Origin: Linum tenue
Lineage: Eukaryota > Streptophyta > Magnoliopsida > Malpighiales > Linaceae
Direction: 5' to 3'
DNA: 64,000 bases
Assembly (NCBI GenBank): GCA_946122785.1
Contig: CAMGYJ010000008.1
Coordinates: 56,740,963-56,804,962, forward strand
Made by a program: the position numbers and the translations under genes. The notes beneath the pieces were generated by a model. It did no database searches. It was not told the DNA's origin and saw only the letters and a program-made list of their open reading frames with translations. Shown here one piece after another: positions 20,845 through 33,586 of this stretch. Position 1 is the stretch's first letter; each line of letters begins with the position of its first letter.

Positions 20845-21633
20845 GCAGTCAAAATCGGGATTTTACCTAAAATCGAAAACTGGGATAAAATCAGAATCAT
20901 AAAATCGAATCGTAGAATCCTAGGATTTTAAGTACCATATACAAATTAATATATAATAATATTAATAAGGTAAATCATTAATAACACAAAGACATATAAC
21001 ATTTAAAATGATAAGTTTCAAGATTAATGTTCCAAAATCATCATTTTAATTGTTATTTAATGCGTAATTCAAAATAATTTATGAGGAAGGGATATAGCTC
21101 ATAGGGTTTGACTCTTGTTTTTGTGTTGTGTTTAGGTAGTTTAACTCAAAGTAGTATTCTGACATCGTCTACTAAGCATGATTTAAAACTAAGAATAAGT
21201 GAACTCAAATAAAATAATTAGTGTCATTAGTTTGGTACAATTATATTCATTAATTAATTATTTGTCAATGATGATGTTAATTCTTACGTATTTACAATAT
21301 TATGACAGCTATTTTATCGATGAGTTAAATAAGGAGAAGGGGTTAACCTAACCCTAATTTATTTATTTTTTCATTTTAAATGTTCTTTTAATAGGAAAAA
21401 TATCTAAGAAGATCCCTATCATTGTCCTTTCCACCGAAACATTTCGGCTTTTTATGAATTGGCTCAAACCACCTATTTTGTTCACATAGGATCAAAATCC
21501 CGATTTTGGTACGATTTTACTATTTTAACGATTTTAATCCCAATTTTAATCGATTTTAAGGTCCACCGATTTTATAGTAAAATCTTAATCGAAATCTCTA
21601 ATTAAAATCCTAAAATCCTACGATTTTGACTGC
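20845..21633. mobile_element. TIR element of 789 bp, non-autonomous
   Basis: Left end GCAGTCAAAATCGGGATTTTA and right end TCCTACGATTTTGACTGC are inverted copies with the outer 13 bases identical. The inside is AT-rich with many GATTTTA-type subterminal motifs in both orientations and has no coding capacity. I could not find a clear target duplication, so the superfamily is undecided (hAT- or Mutator-like are possible). Confidence 0.6.
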
Positions 21634-23987
21634 ATTGGTGGTCACTAAGATTATTTAAACAGTTCAAGTTTGGTCACTCTCTGTTAGTCTCCGTCCAACT
21701 CCGTTAATTGACTCCGTTAAGTGCTGATGTGGCAAACAGAAGCGCCTAGTCAGCATATTTATGTGCCGAAAATAATGAAACCCGACCCGCCATGTCACTA
21801 AATCCACCACGTCAGCTTCCCCAACCCGATCCATGAACCCAACCCAACCATGAACACTTAAAACCCTAAAGTGATAAATAGATTAGAATAAATGGGCCAT
21901 TTTCAGTTCTTTGTTTCTCCTTCCTCCTGATCCCTTGTCTGTTCCTCTTTCATTTTTAACACAAAATTATGTTCTGGTATGTCTAAAGTTACATGTTTGG
22001 AGGCAAAAATTCCTACAGATCTTTATTGTCATGGGTTTGAAGTTTTAGTATAGGTGTGGAAGTTGTAGGAACATAGATCTATGTTGTGATGGTCCTCAAA
22101 GGGAGGGGAAGGAGTTGTTGCATCTGATGTCTAAAAAATAGTACAGCCATTGCTTTCGCTATCACTTTTTGTTTAAGGTTGAATACCATCAAATTGCGGA
22201 CACTACGAAGTAAGTTTCATTTATCTACGGTAGACATCTAATATGTGGGTAGCGAATGTCTTCTGGGATTAAGGAATATGACCGTCATTTGTTGCTTCTT
22301 TAATCACGTAAGTTAAGGGTTGCATCGAGGGGTTTATTAAGACACATGCATAGTTTTGATAGCAAGTACTTATTGTGTGATATTATCTAAACGGAGTTCC
22401 CAATAAGTAAAGGGTGCTAAGGCTATAAATGTAGTGCATTAGCTAAAGTGCTCTTTGAATTGAATCATTATTTGAGAATTAAAAAGTACCCAAATAATGA
22501 AAATATGAAATCATCTAGATAATGACATAAATGAAGGGAAGGAAATAATAACTATAAAATGAACCAATTAGAGGATAATCGCTTTGCATATATGTATGTG
22601 TTAAAATATTTTGCAATTCGTCTTCGGTGGGTGGGGTTCTTGGTTAAGTTGTCGTTTTGAGATCATGAATTGTTGTGTGTGCTCTTGATTAGTTCCCCGT
22701 CATATTTTGCTAATGCATTCTTTGGTAACGCTGCTATATTTTTTAAAATTAGAAGCAAGAACAATTAGTGAAAGTTTAAACATTCCTAATGCTAGCATAT
22801 ACTAATTACTTGAAGCCCCCTTTCTTTTCTTCATGTAGTTGTTGTTGATGGTGAAAGCCGTTGTTTTAGTAGATGACTCGGGCTAGGATTTCATTACAAG
22901 ATGGATGGGGACAAGACAATTTGTTTTCAATACAACATCAGATAATAGTACGAAAATAGCTTACCATGCATCCTCATTCTCACACGACATTGTTTATGTT
23001 GGTGATAACATATTCTTAAAACAACAGCTACTTCGATGACTATGTTCTGTGCTAATATGGATGATTGCTAAGTGGGTTATTAATGTTTACTTCCTGATCC
23101 GTTGGACATTTAATAACTCACTTTTGTGCGTATACCTTATAACTATGCCACATGCTATCTCATTTTGTTATGGGTTGTTAATTGCAAGGACCAACATAGG
23201 CGAAAAGATAATTGTGACCAGATCACATACAGATTTCTCATATTGGGAATCACGTTTTAATCAATAAACCATGAGATTGCCAGAGAATCTTGAAGATGAC
23301 ATGTTTTTAATCAACTACTAATAATGTATTGTATGTTGGCTAATATGGCACCATGATAATTCTTCCCAGGTTTGTTGTTTGGATGGTTTTACTGTTTTCT
23401 TTACTTTTATGTCTTTCCCATCGGTCTCTTTGACTGCTCGATTTACAAATATAATTTATGGATGTCACTTATTCCAAATTAATGGGGACCAACAAATTTC
23501 AAATTCGATAGCAAAACTTTTCGTCCTTGACCTTTGATTTGATTAGAGTTTTAGCACCTACTTCCAAATTTAGGAGTTAGACAAATCTCGCATGTGTTGA
23601 ATTTAGATACCAAATACATAACTGAAATATATGATCCAAACGATGTTCACATTTGTTATTGAATATCAAATTGGTTTTCTTTCTTTATGAAGTCATGAAT
23701 CTTTTTTCATAAAATCCCATTTTCACGACAAACGATTGTATATTTGAATCAACAAGTGTTTTATTTAATAAAATTTCAAATAAATACTTCAAATATTTGA
23801 GATTTTGGTCAATATAATAGCTTGGACTATCCTTTTACGTCATTGTCAACTCTTAAAACCACAAATATTTTTCATGAATCATATAAAATTAAAGATCCCA
23901 AATCAAGTAAATCATAAATATTGATAAAATAAATTATACAAAATAGAATGAAATTGATCCGAGACCAACGGATCGGGTAAAAGCTAG
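21634..23987 (+). mobile_element. AT-rich repeat region ending in a Helitron-like 3' terminus
   Basis: 21640-21880 contains a dispersed plant repeat phrase (CTCCGTTAATTGACTCCGTTAAG, positions 21696-21718). From about 22000 the sequence has no gene I can support. The right end is GATCCG (23956-23961), a 7-nt loop, CGGATC (23969-23974), nine bases, then CTAG (23984-23987) followed by T: the hairpin plus CTRR-T layout of Helitron 3' ends. The 5' TC end was not found and no Rep/helicase is visible, so the extent is unknown. Confidence 0.4.
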
Positions 23988-24424
23988 TATATATATGATT
24001 GATGAATGGTCAGCGCGTATTTTACACGCCTGTCACCTAACCTACCTTTATTCTCCTCCATCATGAACCAACGACCACCGTCGGATCCTCTATCCCAAAA
24101 CTGCGACCGTAACGATAATTCAAAAATCAATCACAGCCGTACAAAAATCGCATCCAGCGACCGGGGACTCCCTTCTATCATAAAACTCACGTGGTACGAT
24201 CCACTGGACCCCACACATCCTTTTATTTTCCTTTTTCTCTCCTTAAAATGAAAATAAAAGATAAAATTTATCATTTTCCTCGCCGGAAACTAAAAAGGAA
24301 GAGAAGAGACACCCGGCCCGACCGAAGCCGATCAGTATTAGGAAAAAATAATATAAATAAAATTCCCTCAAAACCCTCCAACAAAGCCCAAACCCAAAAA
24401 AACCTCTCGAATAATTTTTTTTTT
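23988..24424 (+). promoter_or_regulatory. Upstream region of the G3BP-like gene
   Basis: No gene. It lies between the Helitron-like end and the TATA box. A pyrimidine-rich and A-rich composition typical of a plant promoter is seen, with CACGTGG (24188-24194), a G-box-like core ACGTGG. Confidence 0.45.
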
Positions 24425-24435
24425 TATATATAAAG
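24425..24435 (+). promoter_or_regulatory. TATA box of the G3BP-like gene
   Basis: TATATATAAAG follows a T-tract. It lies about 30 bases before a CT-rich leader (24450-24510) of the kind found at plant transcription starts. Confidence 0.6.
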
Positions 24436-24459
24436 CCAACCCTTTCGCCCGATCTCCAA

Positions 24460-25335
24460 CTCTCTCCCTCTCTCTTCTTTTTGAGGGGTCTCTCTCTCTC
24501 TGCCAATTCCGCCGTCGCGGCCGCAGCTCACGTACTCCACCAGCGATTCCCTTCTTCGCCGGCGGTTCTGTGTCCCTCGTATCGTCACCACGTTTTCCGC
24601 CTCCAGCTCTCTCTCCGTGGGTGGGGAGGAATAAGAAACCCTGATTTGATTGTTTCAGCTCCTCGGAGGTATGTCCTCTGCCGTCCGCTCTTGTTTCCTT
24701 TCTGACTGTCTTTTCCTGATTTTCGGTTTGATTTGGTAGTGTCTTTATATTCTTAGGTTAGTTAGTGAAAGGTATTTAGCCGGTGATTGTGGAATCAAGT
24801 TCCGATTGGGTCGTCGGAAAGTATTGTGATTCTTTTATTTAATTTTCAAGATTTATTTGTTGTTTTTGCTAGATCTGGTAGCTGTTTCGGCTCTGAGATT
24901 GATGTGATCATTTTATATTATTGTTTTGATCTTTATTTGTATCGTTTGTGTTTTTTTTTTCTTTCTTGAGCTGATTTATTTGTACTTTTAGTAACATATA
25001 CATCTTAGTTTATGGTTTTACGAAGCTTAATTGCTGTTTTGATAAGTGTTACTGATACTAATCAAGGACATATAAACTAAGCTGAAGAATACTGGTTCCT
25101 GGTAGGTTTTTATTTTGGTAGTTACTGTACGGGAGTCGAGCTGGTCCTGCTTGGAAAGTGGTATTTGGGTTTTTTATGCCGTGCTTGATCTTTTAGTTAG
25201 TCTTGAATGGCTGTTTGTTTACTTTTGAGAATGAGAGTAAATGCACTACCACAAGTCCTCTACTGCTAGCGATGATGAAAAGATTCTCGCTTCTTTCACT
25301 TCTAATTCTTATATTGTGTTTGGTTTACAGCAGAG
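24460..25335 (+). other. 5' UTR with leader intron
   Basis: CT-rich leader up to 24668, then donor GTATGT (24669) and a 660-base T-rich intron ending TTTACAG (25330) or ACAGCAG (25333) just before the start codon. The transcription start is an estimate. Leader introns near the ATG often raise expression of plant housekeeping genes. Confidence 0.65.
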
Positions 25336-27789
25336 ATGACAATGCACGGTGAAGATCATGTTCCCTCTCCCACTGCTCAGTTGGTTGGGAATGCTTTTGT
25401 TGAGCAGTACTACAACATGCTGTCGAAATCACCAGATGTGGTTCATAAGTTTTATCAGGACTCCAGTGTCATGAGCAGGCCTGTTGCTGATGGCCTGATG
25501 TCTTCTGTCTCAACTATGGCTGTAAGTTTATCAAAGAGCTCGCTGCTCGTCATGTATCATTTCTGGTGCTTTTCAATTTTTACCTGTCTCATTCAACTAG
25601 GAGGTAACTCTTGCATAGGTTCATCTGAATGATTGTGTTTTACCTATTGCAGCTTAGTGATCTGCCTCTTTTGCAAAGAAAGCAGTGACCTTTAGTTGGA
25701 TTTATATATGTTGTGACCTAATTAGTGCTTGTTACCTCTGGTTCATATTCTAAATATCTTGATCCTTGCTGGGCATTCTTACTTTGCTTGACATTTTCTT
25801 ATTACAGTTTGTTAAGTTTTTCCTTGTACCCGGATTTGGTTTATTGCTTTCTTGCTTCCGTATCGTTCTTTTGCTTAATATTGATATTGTTCTTGCAGGG
25901 GATTAATCAGATGATCCTTTCTCTGGAGTACAAAGACTGCGAAGTTCAGATACTGACAGCTGATTCTCAGAAATCATTTGGGGATGGAGTCATTGTTCTT
26001 GTGACTGGTTTCCTCACTGCAAAGGACGGGCTGAAGCGAAAATTCACCCAATTATTCTTTTTGGCTCCACAAGATACTGCTGGATTCTTCGTCTTGAACG
26101 ATGTTCTGAGGTATGTGGATGAGGAAGAATTCCCAGCAGTGAAGGGGTCTGATGCTGCTGCTGATACTGCCCCTGTCGCTGCTCCTGAACCCGGTTAGCT
26201 CTGAATACTGGTTTTCTTAAGATTAAACTTTCGTAGGGCAATGTGCTTACTAATAAAACTTGATCTTTGCTGTCTGATTTTGTAGAGGCAACTCCTTTCA
26301 CCAATCATGTGGTGGTAGAGCAAGATGCTACTGCTGTTGCTGCTGAAGATACCATCCAAGCCAATAATGAAGTTAGCCTTCAGCTGGACAATGGTGACGT
26401 TGCTATTGCAGAGAAAGATTACGTACCAAATCATATAGCTGAGGCAGCAGAAGTTGATGCTGCTATTCCAAAGGCAGAAGTTGCACCCGAGGAAGAAAAT
26501 CATCACCAGCAGGCTGAGACAGTTGCTACCCCTATTGCTCTGGAGGATGCTCCCAAGAAGTCTTATGCTTCAATTGTGCGTAATTCTCACATATAAAGCT
26601 CTTTTTTGTTTCTCATTTTTTGGCCGAAACGATAACAGCCTTTATATTATCTGGTTGCTCAAGTTTCTTCCCTCTGCATGTAGGCTAACCAATTGAACTA
26701 CAAGCCCCATCCATTCCAGCAGAGGATTGCACCACCAAAACCTGTGGTCCATGCTCCTGTTGCTGCTGCAGCTGCAGCACCAGCAGCTGCACCAACAGAA
26801 GCTTCTGCTCCTCGCCCTGCAAGAAACAACTCCGTTGAAAGGAGCAACAATTTCACAGGTTCTTAAAGTTTGCTTTTCTACCCTTGCTGGTATCCGAGCT
26901 CATTGTTTTGGTAACGTGTGTTTAGCCAAATTCTAATATATATTTGTCAATCTGTTCTGTCGCAGGGAAGGGTTACTCTATCTTTGTTGCCAATCTGCCC
27001 ATGGATGCAACTCCTGAACAACTCTACGAGATTTTCCAGAAATTCGGGCCCATCAAGCAAGGTGGTGTCCAAGTCAGAAGCTACAAGGTCTTTGGTTTGA
27101 TATATATTTTACAGCACTCGGTAGTTTCTCTTACTTGGTTGCTCTGTATGAACAATCCTGACATGGTTTGTATCTTCAATATCTTAATTTCCAGCAAGAG
27201 AGGAACTGTTTTGGGTTTGTGGATTTTGAATCAGCTAGCTCCATGGAGAAAGCCCTTGAGGTACTGTTATCGCCGTTTACTGATTCTTACTTGATTTTGC
27301 TTTGCGTCCTTTCATACTTATTCTGACTGGTTATTACTATAGGCTGTGACCATCATGATTGGCAACCGGGAAGCGCATATCGAGAAGAAGAAAGGTAATT
27401 TGCTACTCTAATTACCTTTCATGACAATCTTAAAATCAGCAATATTCAATCCCTTGGTCATGTGGATGTTAACATCTCTCTCTTTACTTCCTTGTGCAGC
27501 TGCTGGGGAAGGCGGGAAGTTCACTCCGAGAAGGGGTGGTTTCAGGAACGATGGCTTCAGGGGCCGCGGAGGGAGCTTTGTTGGAGGGCGTGGTGGAGGC
27601 TATGGGAAGGGTGAGTTTGAGAACCAGCAGGGCGGTGGCAATTTCCCAGGTCAGGCGAGAGGTGGTGGTGGACGCAACGGCGAGGTGAAAGTTTATCAGA
27701 ACGGAGGTGAGAGAGGATCCCGTCAAGCTAGACCAGCGCCACCAGCAGCGGTCGCTGCCCCCGCCGCCGTCGAAGGTGGAAAGAATTAG
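25336..27789 (+). CDS. G3BP: G3BP-like RNA-binding protein (NTF2 + RRM + RGG)
   Basis: Eight coding exons: 25336-25521, 25899-26193, 26286-26575, 26684-26858, 26966-27087, 27195-27260, 27343-27394, 27500-27789. All introns are GT-AG and phases agree, giving 491 residues. Residues about 14-130 form an NTF2-like domain (LVGNAFVEQYYNMLSKSPD, FFLAPQDTAGFFVLNDVLRY). A long acidic, Ala-rich linker follows, with the KKSYASI motif. The RRM (about 318-390) has RNP2 SIFVANLP and RNP1 NCFGFVDF. The tail is rich in Gly/Arg with RGG boxes. This is the Ras-GAP SH3-binding protein family, cytoplasmic RNA-binding proteins of stress granules. No break was found; it is the best-preserved gene in the window. 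ATG at 25342 (third codon) is an alternative start. Confidence 0.95.
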
Positions 27790-28241
27790 ACCTTTCAGGT
27801 GGTTGTTTTTCGTTCCTTGTTATCTCCTCAAATTTTGTTTACTCTTTTTTTTTCCGTTAATTTTTGTTCTTTTTTTTTTGGCCTCTCCTTACATTATTAT
27901 AGGGAAAACCATTATTAGAAGACTTGATTTGCGGCATTTTGTAGGGTTGTTTGGTTTACTTTGTTAAAATAGAGGTCTTTGTTACTTTGTGTCTGGAATT
28001 AGCGTTTGGCTGTTTGGTAGGGGTTGGGTTCTCTTTTCTTAATTTTCTTTTTTTGTGGCTGAAGTTATAAGGTCATTCATCTCAACTGGAGATGTACTAT
28101 GATAAGTCTATCGTCGTCGGTTTCCAATTCTGCATCTTAAAACTCCTTTTTTCCCCTTTGAATGTGGAATCGTTTTATTGCAAAGCCTAGGTGAGGAAAT
28201 CCCCCACCTCGTTAAGGTTCAATTTCAATACATATATTTTT
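27790..28241 (+). other. 3' UTR and downstream flank of G3BP
   Basis: T-rich, no ORF. Polyadenylation probably falls between about 28000 and 28140; no classic AATAAA could be chosen with confidence. The flank ends at the target duplication TATATTTTT (28233-28241) of the Mutator-like element. Confidence 0.5.
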
Positions 28242-31200
28242 AGGTAGTTATCATAAACGGTCACAAATCTATTCATTTTGTACAAAATGGTAATAATTCT
28301 TTAATTTTGCACCTTTTGATAATAAAGGTTTGAGCGAAACAAAATAGTAAATTCGTTCAATTCTTCCCAAAACTTCGTCCCAGATTGCCTTGTCAGCATG
28401 ACTCGTCAGTATAAATAATAATAAAAAAAATGGCTAATCAACCCACTTAACCTGGCAATCCAACCGGCCAGATTAAACCCTTTTACCCATCCAGTCTCGA
28501 ATTGGACTGTTACCCCCAAATCAGGCTACGTGGGAGAAAGCTAGAAAGCAAGTCGCGATGAGAGGGGGAAACTGGCGATTCTCCCGCCGTCAACAATTAG
28601 ACCTACTCCAACCGATTCGTCCGCTATCCTCTTCCTCGCCGACACTCCTCGTCCTCCAATTGATTCATTTGTCATCCTCCTCGCCGGCGCTCCTCCAACC
28701 AATTCGTTCGCCGACTGAACTGGGGGAGGTGGGGGCGATTTATCTTCTATTCCCCTGGGCTCTGCATGGAATCCAGCAGCTTCACCTGATTCCACGCCAC
28801 TTCTATTCCTTGTCAAACGCCTTGTAACTGGAAAAGGAGTAATAGCAACGAAAATTAAGAACTATGAGTCATTGGAACGGGTAGAAAGTAAGCAGAGCTT
28901 AGTTGTCTTCAAACGATTTATTTACACTGTCTTGGTCTTGGATGCTCCTTTCCCCATAATTTCATTATATCGCAACACACAGAGAAGAAGGGAAAAGCCA
29001 TAAATGGTCGAGAAAAAAGAATGAATGAGAGAAATCGGTGAATGGGGTTAGTTTGGCTAGTTACTCTGCCATATCTGCCAGTGGGATCGAGTTCCACGAA
29101 CTCAGTATGAGGATCCGAGGTCAAATTGCAGCCTTGATGGACTCGACATTACTGCTCCTGGGGTTTCAGATTGGAGCCTTAATGGACTCGACATTGCAGC
29201 AAAGAAAGAAAGTCCTGGAAAAAGGCTTGCTGCTTTTAACTCTCAAACATGGAATAATAACACTCTGTTTCCGAATGGAGGAAGGAAAATTGAGAGAAAA
29301 GAAAGTTTGGAGGGGAGGGAAATGGAGGGATAGGAAAATGTTTTTTTCTGGAGGAAAGTGAAAGGAAAAGTGGGAGAGAAGATATGTATTGGGAAGTGTG
29401 ATAGATATGTTATTTTATTGGTTATGTAATAGTAAATAATTAAATTATGTGATAATATTATTTTCTTGGTGGATCAAATTTATTTTTCTTGCTAATTTGG
29501 TTTTTTATTAAAAATTTTCCTTTTATTTAAAATCTGATTCATTTTAATTATATTTAAAAAAATTCCCATTAAAATTGGATTACCGAAGACATGTTATATG
29601 GTATTACTCATATGTTAGATGAGATTTGATATAATATTATAAATGTAAGAACAATATAATGACATTTTTCATATATCTGGACTAAAACGGTCGAATCGTT
29701 AATCCTCAACCCACTTGCTAGACTGGACTAACGAGCTAAACCGGGTTGACAACCTTGCGTAACAAACTTTTACATGTCACGTAACAGTATTACGTATCGC
29801 GTAAACAATATCATATGTATGAATATAAATGGATATAAAATCAATTGTACTCCGGTCAAACCGTACCAATTACAAAATCAACGTAAAAGTATAAACTAGT
29901 TTACCAATGCTATTCATAATTATCCTTGCCATATAATTACTCACCATAATCATTTATTTATAAATTTATGCTTAACAATAAAGTGATAAGTTATCATTTA
30001 TAATAAAATATATATGTTTAACTATATATCATACGTAAAGCAAAATAAAGGAAAGAAAGAAAAAAAAAAAAAAAGAATGACCTACCATAGAGAGCTTTCT
30101 CTCCAAATTGGGGGTAGGGTTCTACAAAAACCTTTCCCTTTCCCTTTCCCTTTCCATTTCCTTTCCCTCCATCCATTCCCTCCTTCAAGAACAGGGGAAA
30201 AGTCCTCGTTATTTGTGCTTTCTTCCCTTTCTTTCCCTCCTCTACCCTTTCTGCCCTTCATGAACATAGTGTAAAAGAACGCAACAAAAGGAGAAGGCGT
30301 TTTGTCAGATAAGTGGCGGACCCAGGATTTTGGGATAGGTGTGTCGACCAATAAAATAAATTATAATTAATTAATTAAAAATAAACAGAAATATTTTATT
30401 CATAAATTTCACCAATTTCATTATTTCTTGCCGTGAACCACGACGATTTTTCATAAACAATTATTTCGTCCATTAGATTGCAAATCAAATATTTTTTATG
30501 TACAAAATTAAACAATTATTCATAAACTGGTCACTCAACTTATACCAAAGATTGTTCTCGATTAAACTCATATATGAAAAATGTCATTTTGTAGCTTGTA
30601 ATTGCAAGAGGTAAAGTCAATACTAGTTTAAGATGAAAAATTTGGTATGAGAAGCTCGAAGGGTGGCCACATGTGTCAACATAAAATTTGAATGAGCATG
30701 AGGATGTCGTTGGCTCGATGCCGATAATTGAAGGGTGGCTACAGACGTCAACGTGGAAAGAAATAACTAAACTAGAAAGCAAGTTGAAAATTAACTTAAA
30801 GAAAAATCTATTGAAGAAGCTTTGAAGAAAGACAGCCTGGAATTCACTATCTAATTATTTGACTCAACCAGCTTATTAATCAAATTTAATTCTCATTCAA
30901 ATAATCGATGTTGTCTCTAAGGTGATAGCTATCTTTCCAAATACTCACTACGTACTAAGTAGTCAATTAATTGTTTACTCTTGTGCAACCAACTAATTAA
31001 CTACCTAATATGAAGTCCAATAAGTTCTATATTACATATTTTAATAGCATTATGACAATAATTTTTGTTGTAATGTAATAAGGTGTCTCGGTTACAATTA
31101 TTGGAGGTGTGTCGGAAGTCCCATATTCGTATTTTTTACACCGAAAATTTGTGGGTTCTTCACAAAAATTTCGAACCAAGGTGTGTCCGCCCCTGTGTCA

Positions 31201-31918
31201 GATAATGCTCCCCTCCCTGTAAATGGCATCAGTACATTGGTCGGTTCTCAGTCGAGGCAGCAAGGGACACAATCTCTGCATGTCCTCCTTCCCGCATGCG
31301 CCTGTGATATTTATTAATACTATACCATAAATATATGCATATACCATAGTCTCAAGTTCTGTTTTCTAGTCTCTACCATTTCTTGTTTCCATGGAGGAGG
31401 AATCCCCAAGGTAAAGTCCTAGACTATTTCTTGTTTCCTTGGAGCTGGGACTATTCGGCGACGGAAGATGAATCTCCCCCACCTTTCGCAGTCCAGCCAA
31501 CGAACGAATTGGTTGGAGGAGCGCCGGAGAGGAGGATGGCGGACGAATCAGTTGGAGGAGGTTTGGTTGCCGATGGAAGGAGAATTGCCAGTCTCCCCCT
31601 CTCCTTGCGACTTTCGTTCTGGCTTTCTCCCACAAAGCTCGATTTGGGGGTAATAGTCCAATTCAGGACCGAATGGGTAAAGGGTTTAATCTGGCCGGTT
31701 GGATTGCCGGGTTAAGTGGGTTGATAAGTCATTTTTTATTATTTACACTGACATGTCATGTTGACGGGGGCGATCTGGGACGGAGTTTTGGATGGAATTG
31801 GACGGATTTACTATTTTGTTATTCGCCCAAATCTTTATTACCGAAACGTGCAAAATTAAAGGATTATTACCTTTTTGTACAAAATGAAAAGGTTTGTGAC
31901 CATTTATGATAACTACCC
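28242..31918. mobile_element. Mutator-like element with ~500-bp TIRs
   Basis: The left end AGGTAGTTATCATAAACGG and right end (inverted) GGGTAGTTATCATAAATGG open TIRs that stay similar for about 500 bp (28242-28750 and 31440-31918). A perfect 9-bp target duplication TATATTTTT lies at 28233-28241 and 31919-31927, diagnostic for Mutator. The inner TIR parts carry a Ser/Pro/Leu-rich open stretch in both copies (about 28558-28760 and its inverted match), perhaps a captured gene piece. No transposase is present, so it is non-autonomous. The interior (28850-31380) has no gene I can support and contains an hAT-like insertion. Confidence 0.85.
30311..31195. mobile_element. hAT-like non-autonomous element nested in the Mutator-like element
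   Basis: The left end AAGTGGCGGACCCA and the inverted right end CAGGGGCGGACACA are imperfect TIRs. The 8-bp direct repeat TGTCAGAT flanks both sides (30303-30310 and 31196-31203), as expected for hAT. 885 bp, AT-rich, with no coding capacity. Confidence 0.8.
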
Positions 31919-32030
31919 TATATTTTTATCTATCTAATTACACTGAAATGATTATGACCCTTTTGCACAAAGTAAAAAGGTTTGTTACCATTTATGATAA
32001 CTATCCTATATTTTTTATCTAGCTAATTAC
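31880..32030. repeat. Tandem duplication of the Mutator-like right end and flank
   Basis: AAAAGGTTTGTGACCATTTATGATAACTACCC plus TATATTTTTATCTA (31888-31933) recurs about 90 bases later as AAAAGGTTTGTTACCATTTATGATAACTATCC plus TATATTTTTTATC (ends near 32023). Each of these runs is interrupted here by position ranges; the point is that end, target site and flank are repeated together. Confidence 0.7.
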
Positions 32031-32230
32031 ACTAGCTTTTATCCAACCCGTTAGTTGAAAGAATTTATCTTATTATTTTTCATTACTTCATAATAATCAA
32101 TTCATTCATATTTTAAATGACTTTGAGGCATTGTCACTAGTAAATTAAGAATCAAAAGTAATCTTTGTACTACTTAATAATTGTGGCATTGGTAATAATT
32201 ACTTAATTAGTTCATATATATATATATATG
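32031..32230. other. AT-rich intergenic sequence
   Basis: No gene or structured repeat was seen until the (TA)n tract at 32214-32230. Confidence 0.5.
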
Positions 32231-32560
32231 GCCAGTTCTATCGTACCCCGGGTAAATTCCGGGGTATGGCGTACCTTGATGATCTTAACCGTACGTGTGA
32301 TCTCGACGGCTGAGATTAAATTTTATTAAATGATTTGTTTTTTCGGAATTTATATTAAATAAAATTACAGATCAACTCATAGAATTAGTTTTTCTTTCAT
32401 TTTAGTCCTCTATGTCTGTGGGTTGGTTAGTTTGATTTGGGTTGGGTTTTTTCAATATTTTGATTGAACCCAAATTCAACCACCCCAAAACATAAAGGGT
32501 ACCTACCCCATCCAACCTACCACCACTTCGTTCCCCCCATCCCGACCCTCTCTTCTCCGC
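32231..32560. repeat. (TA)n-associated repeat, copy 1
   Basis: Starts GGCCAGTTCTATCGTACCCC directly after (TA)n, with the inverted pair TACCCCGG / CCGGGGTA (32246-32268). It matches, in opposite orientation, 55960-56238. Similarity runs through ATTACAGATCAACTCATAGA (32363-32382) and continues weakly to about 32560. Far end not defined. Confidence 0.7.
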
Positions 32561-32696
32561 TGCCACACGCCGATACCTTAATGCCCTATCCTCTTCCCCT
32601 GTTCCTCCGTCCTCCGCCGCTAGACGCCGCTAACCCTCTCCCTACCCTTTCTAATCTCCCTTGTCGGCCCCAAATTCATCGCTCACCAACAACTTA

Positions 32697-33583
32697 GGCC
32701 CTGTTTAGTAGAGTTTCCTTCTTGTTGTGTTGTGAGAAGGTTTTGTGAACGTAGAAGAAACACAACACCAACACAACTCAAACAAAAAACCCAAATAAAC
32801 GGGAAAAAGAAAACTGCTGTGGTTGGGGAATCTGGAAATCAAAAGCCAGCAGCCCCCAAGTCTGAGATGCAGAAACTTCTTCCCTATCCACTCCTCTGAC
32901 TCCGCCGAAACCCTTCCAAGACAGAGACCCACCTTTATCATCGCCATCTCCACCTTCCCTCTTGACGTTGTGCGGTCATCGGCGCTATGGGGTCGTCGAT
33001 GTTGGTTGGCGACGAAATTGATGGAGCGGGTGGAGGAGGAAGGAAGAGGAGGGTCGGAATTAGGCGTTGGGGTCGACGGAAGGAATTGAGAAGATGGGCA
33101 AGGGAGTGGCGACGGCGGCGGAGGAAGTTATTCCGACAACGCTTGGCGACGGGGACGATTGAATTGAGAAGTGGAGGAGGAGTGGCTACGGTGGCGGTAG
33201 CCGGGAGGAGTGGTAGATGGTGGTGTGGAGCTCGTCGGCACTGGTGACGGGGACGGTTGGGTTGAGAAGTGGAGGTGTGGCTATGGCGGCGGGAGGAGCG
33301 GTAGATGGTGGTGAGTAGAGATGGAGAAAAAGGAACCAAGAAGATGAATAGTGGCGTGAATGAATACACGATTGGTAAAGAAAAAAAAAAGGCAATAAAG
33401 GAAAAAAGAAACAAAACACATCCAAAGCCACTTTTTGGCGTTTCTCAAATTTGGGTTCTGTTGTGGAAACCTGTTGCACAACCAAAATAGAAAACACAAC
33501 TAAACATGTTTTTTTTTCTTGGTTTTCACAATTCTTAAAAGCACAACAGAAAACAGAAACAAGCAACAATACTAAACAGGCCC
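32697..33583. mobile_element. PIF/Harbinger-like MITE 1
   Basis: Left end GGCCCTGTTTAGTA and right end TACTAAACAGGCCC are inverted copies. The target duplication TTA lies at 32694-32696 and 33584-33586. Inside are GT-rich and GGCGG-type tandem pieces that produce spurious open frames on both strands. No transposase. Flanking DNA at 33587-33816 (an Arg/Ser-rich 75-codon open stretch) may be a gene fragment split by the insertion. Confidence 0.8.
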
Positions 33584-33586
33584 TTA

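Noticed and set aside
20845..21633. Stowaway or Tourist MITE
   Set aside because: Termini and flanks do not give TA or TWA duplications, so the superfamily is left open.
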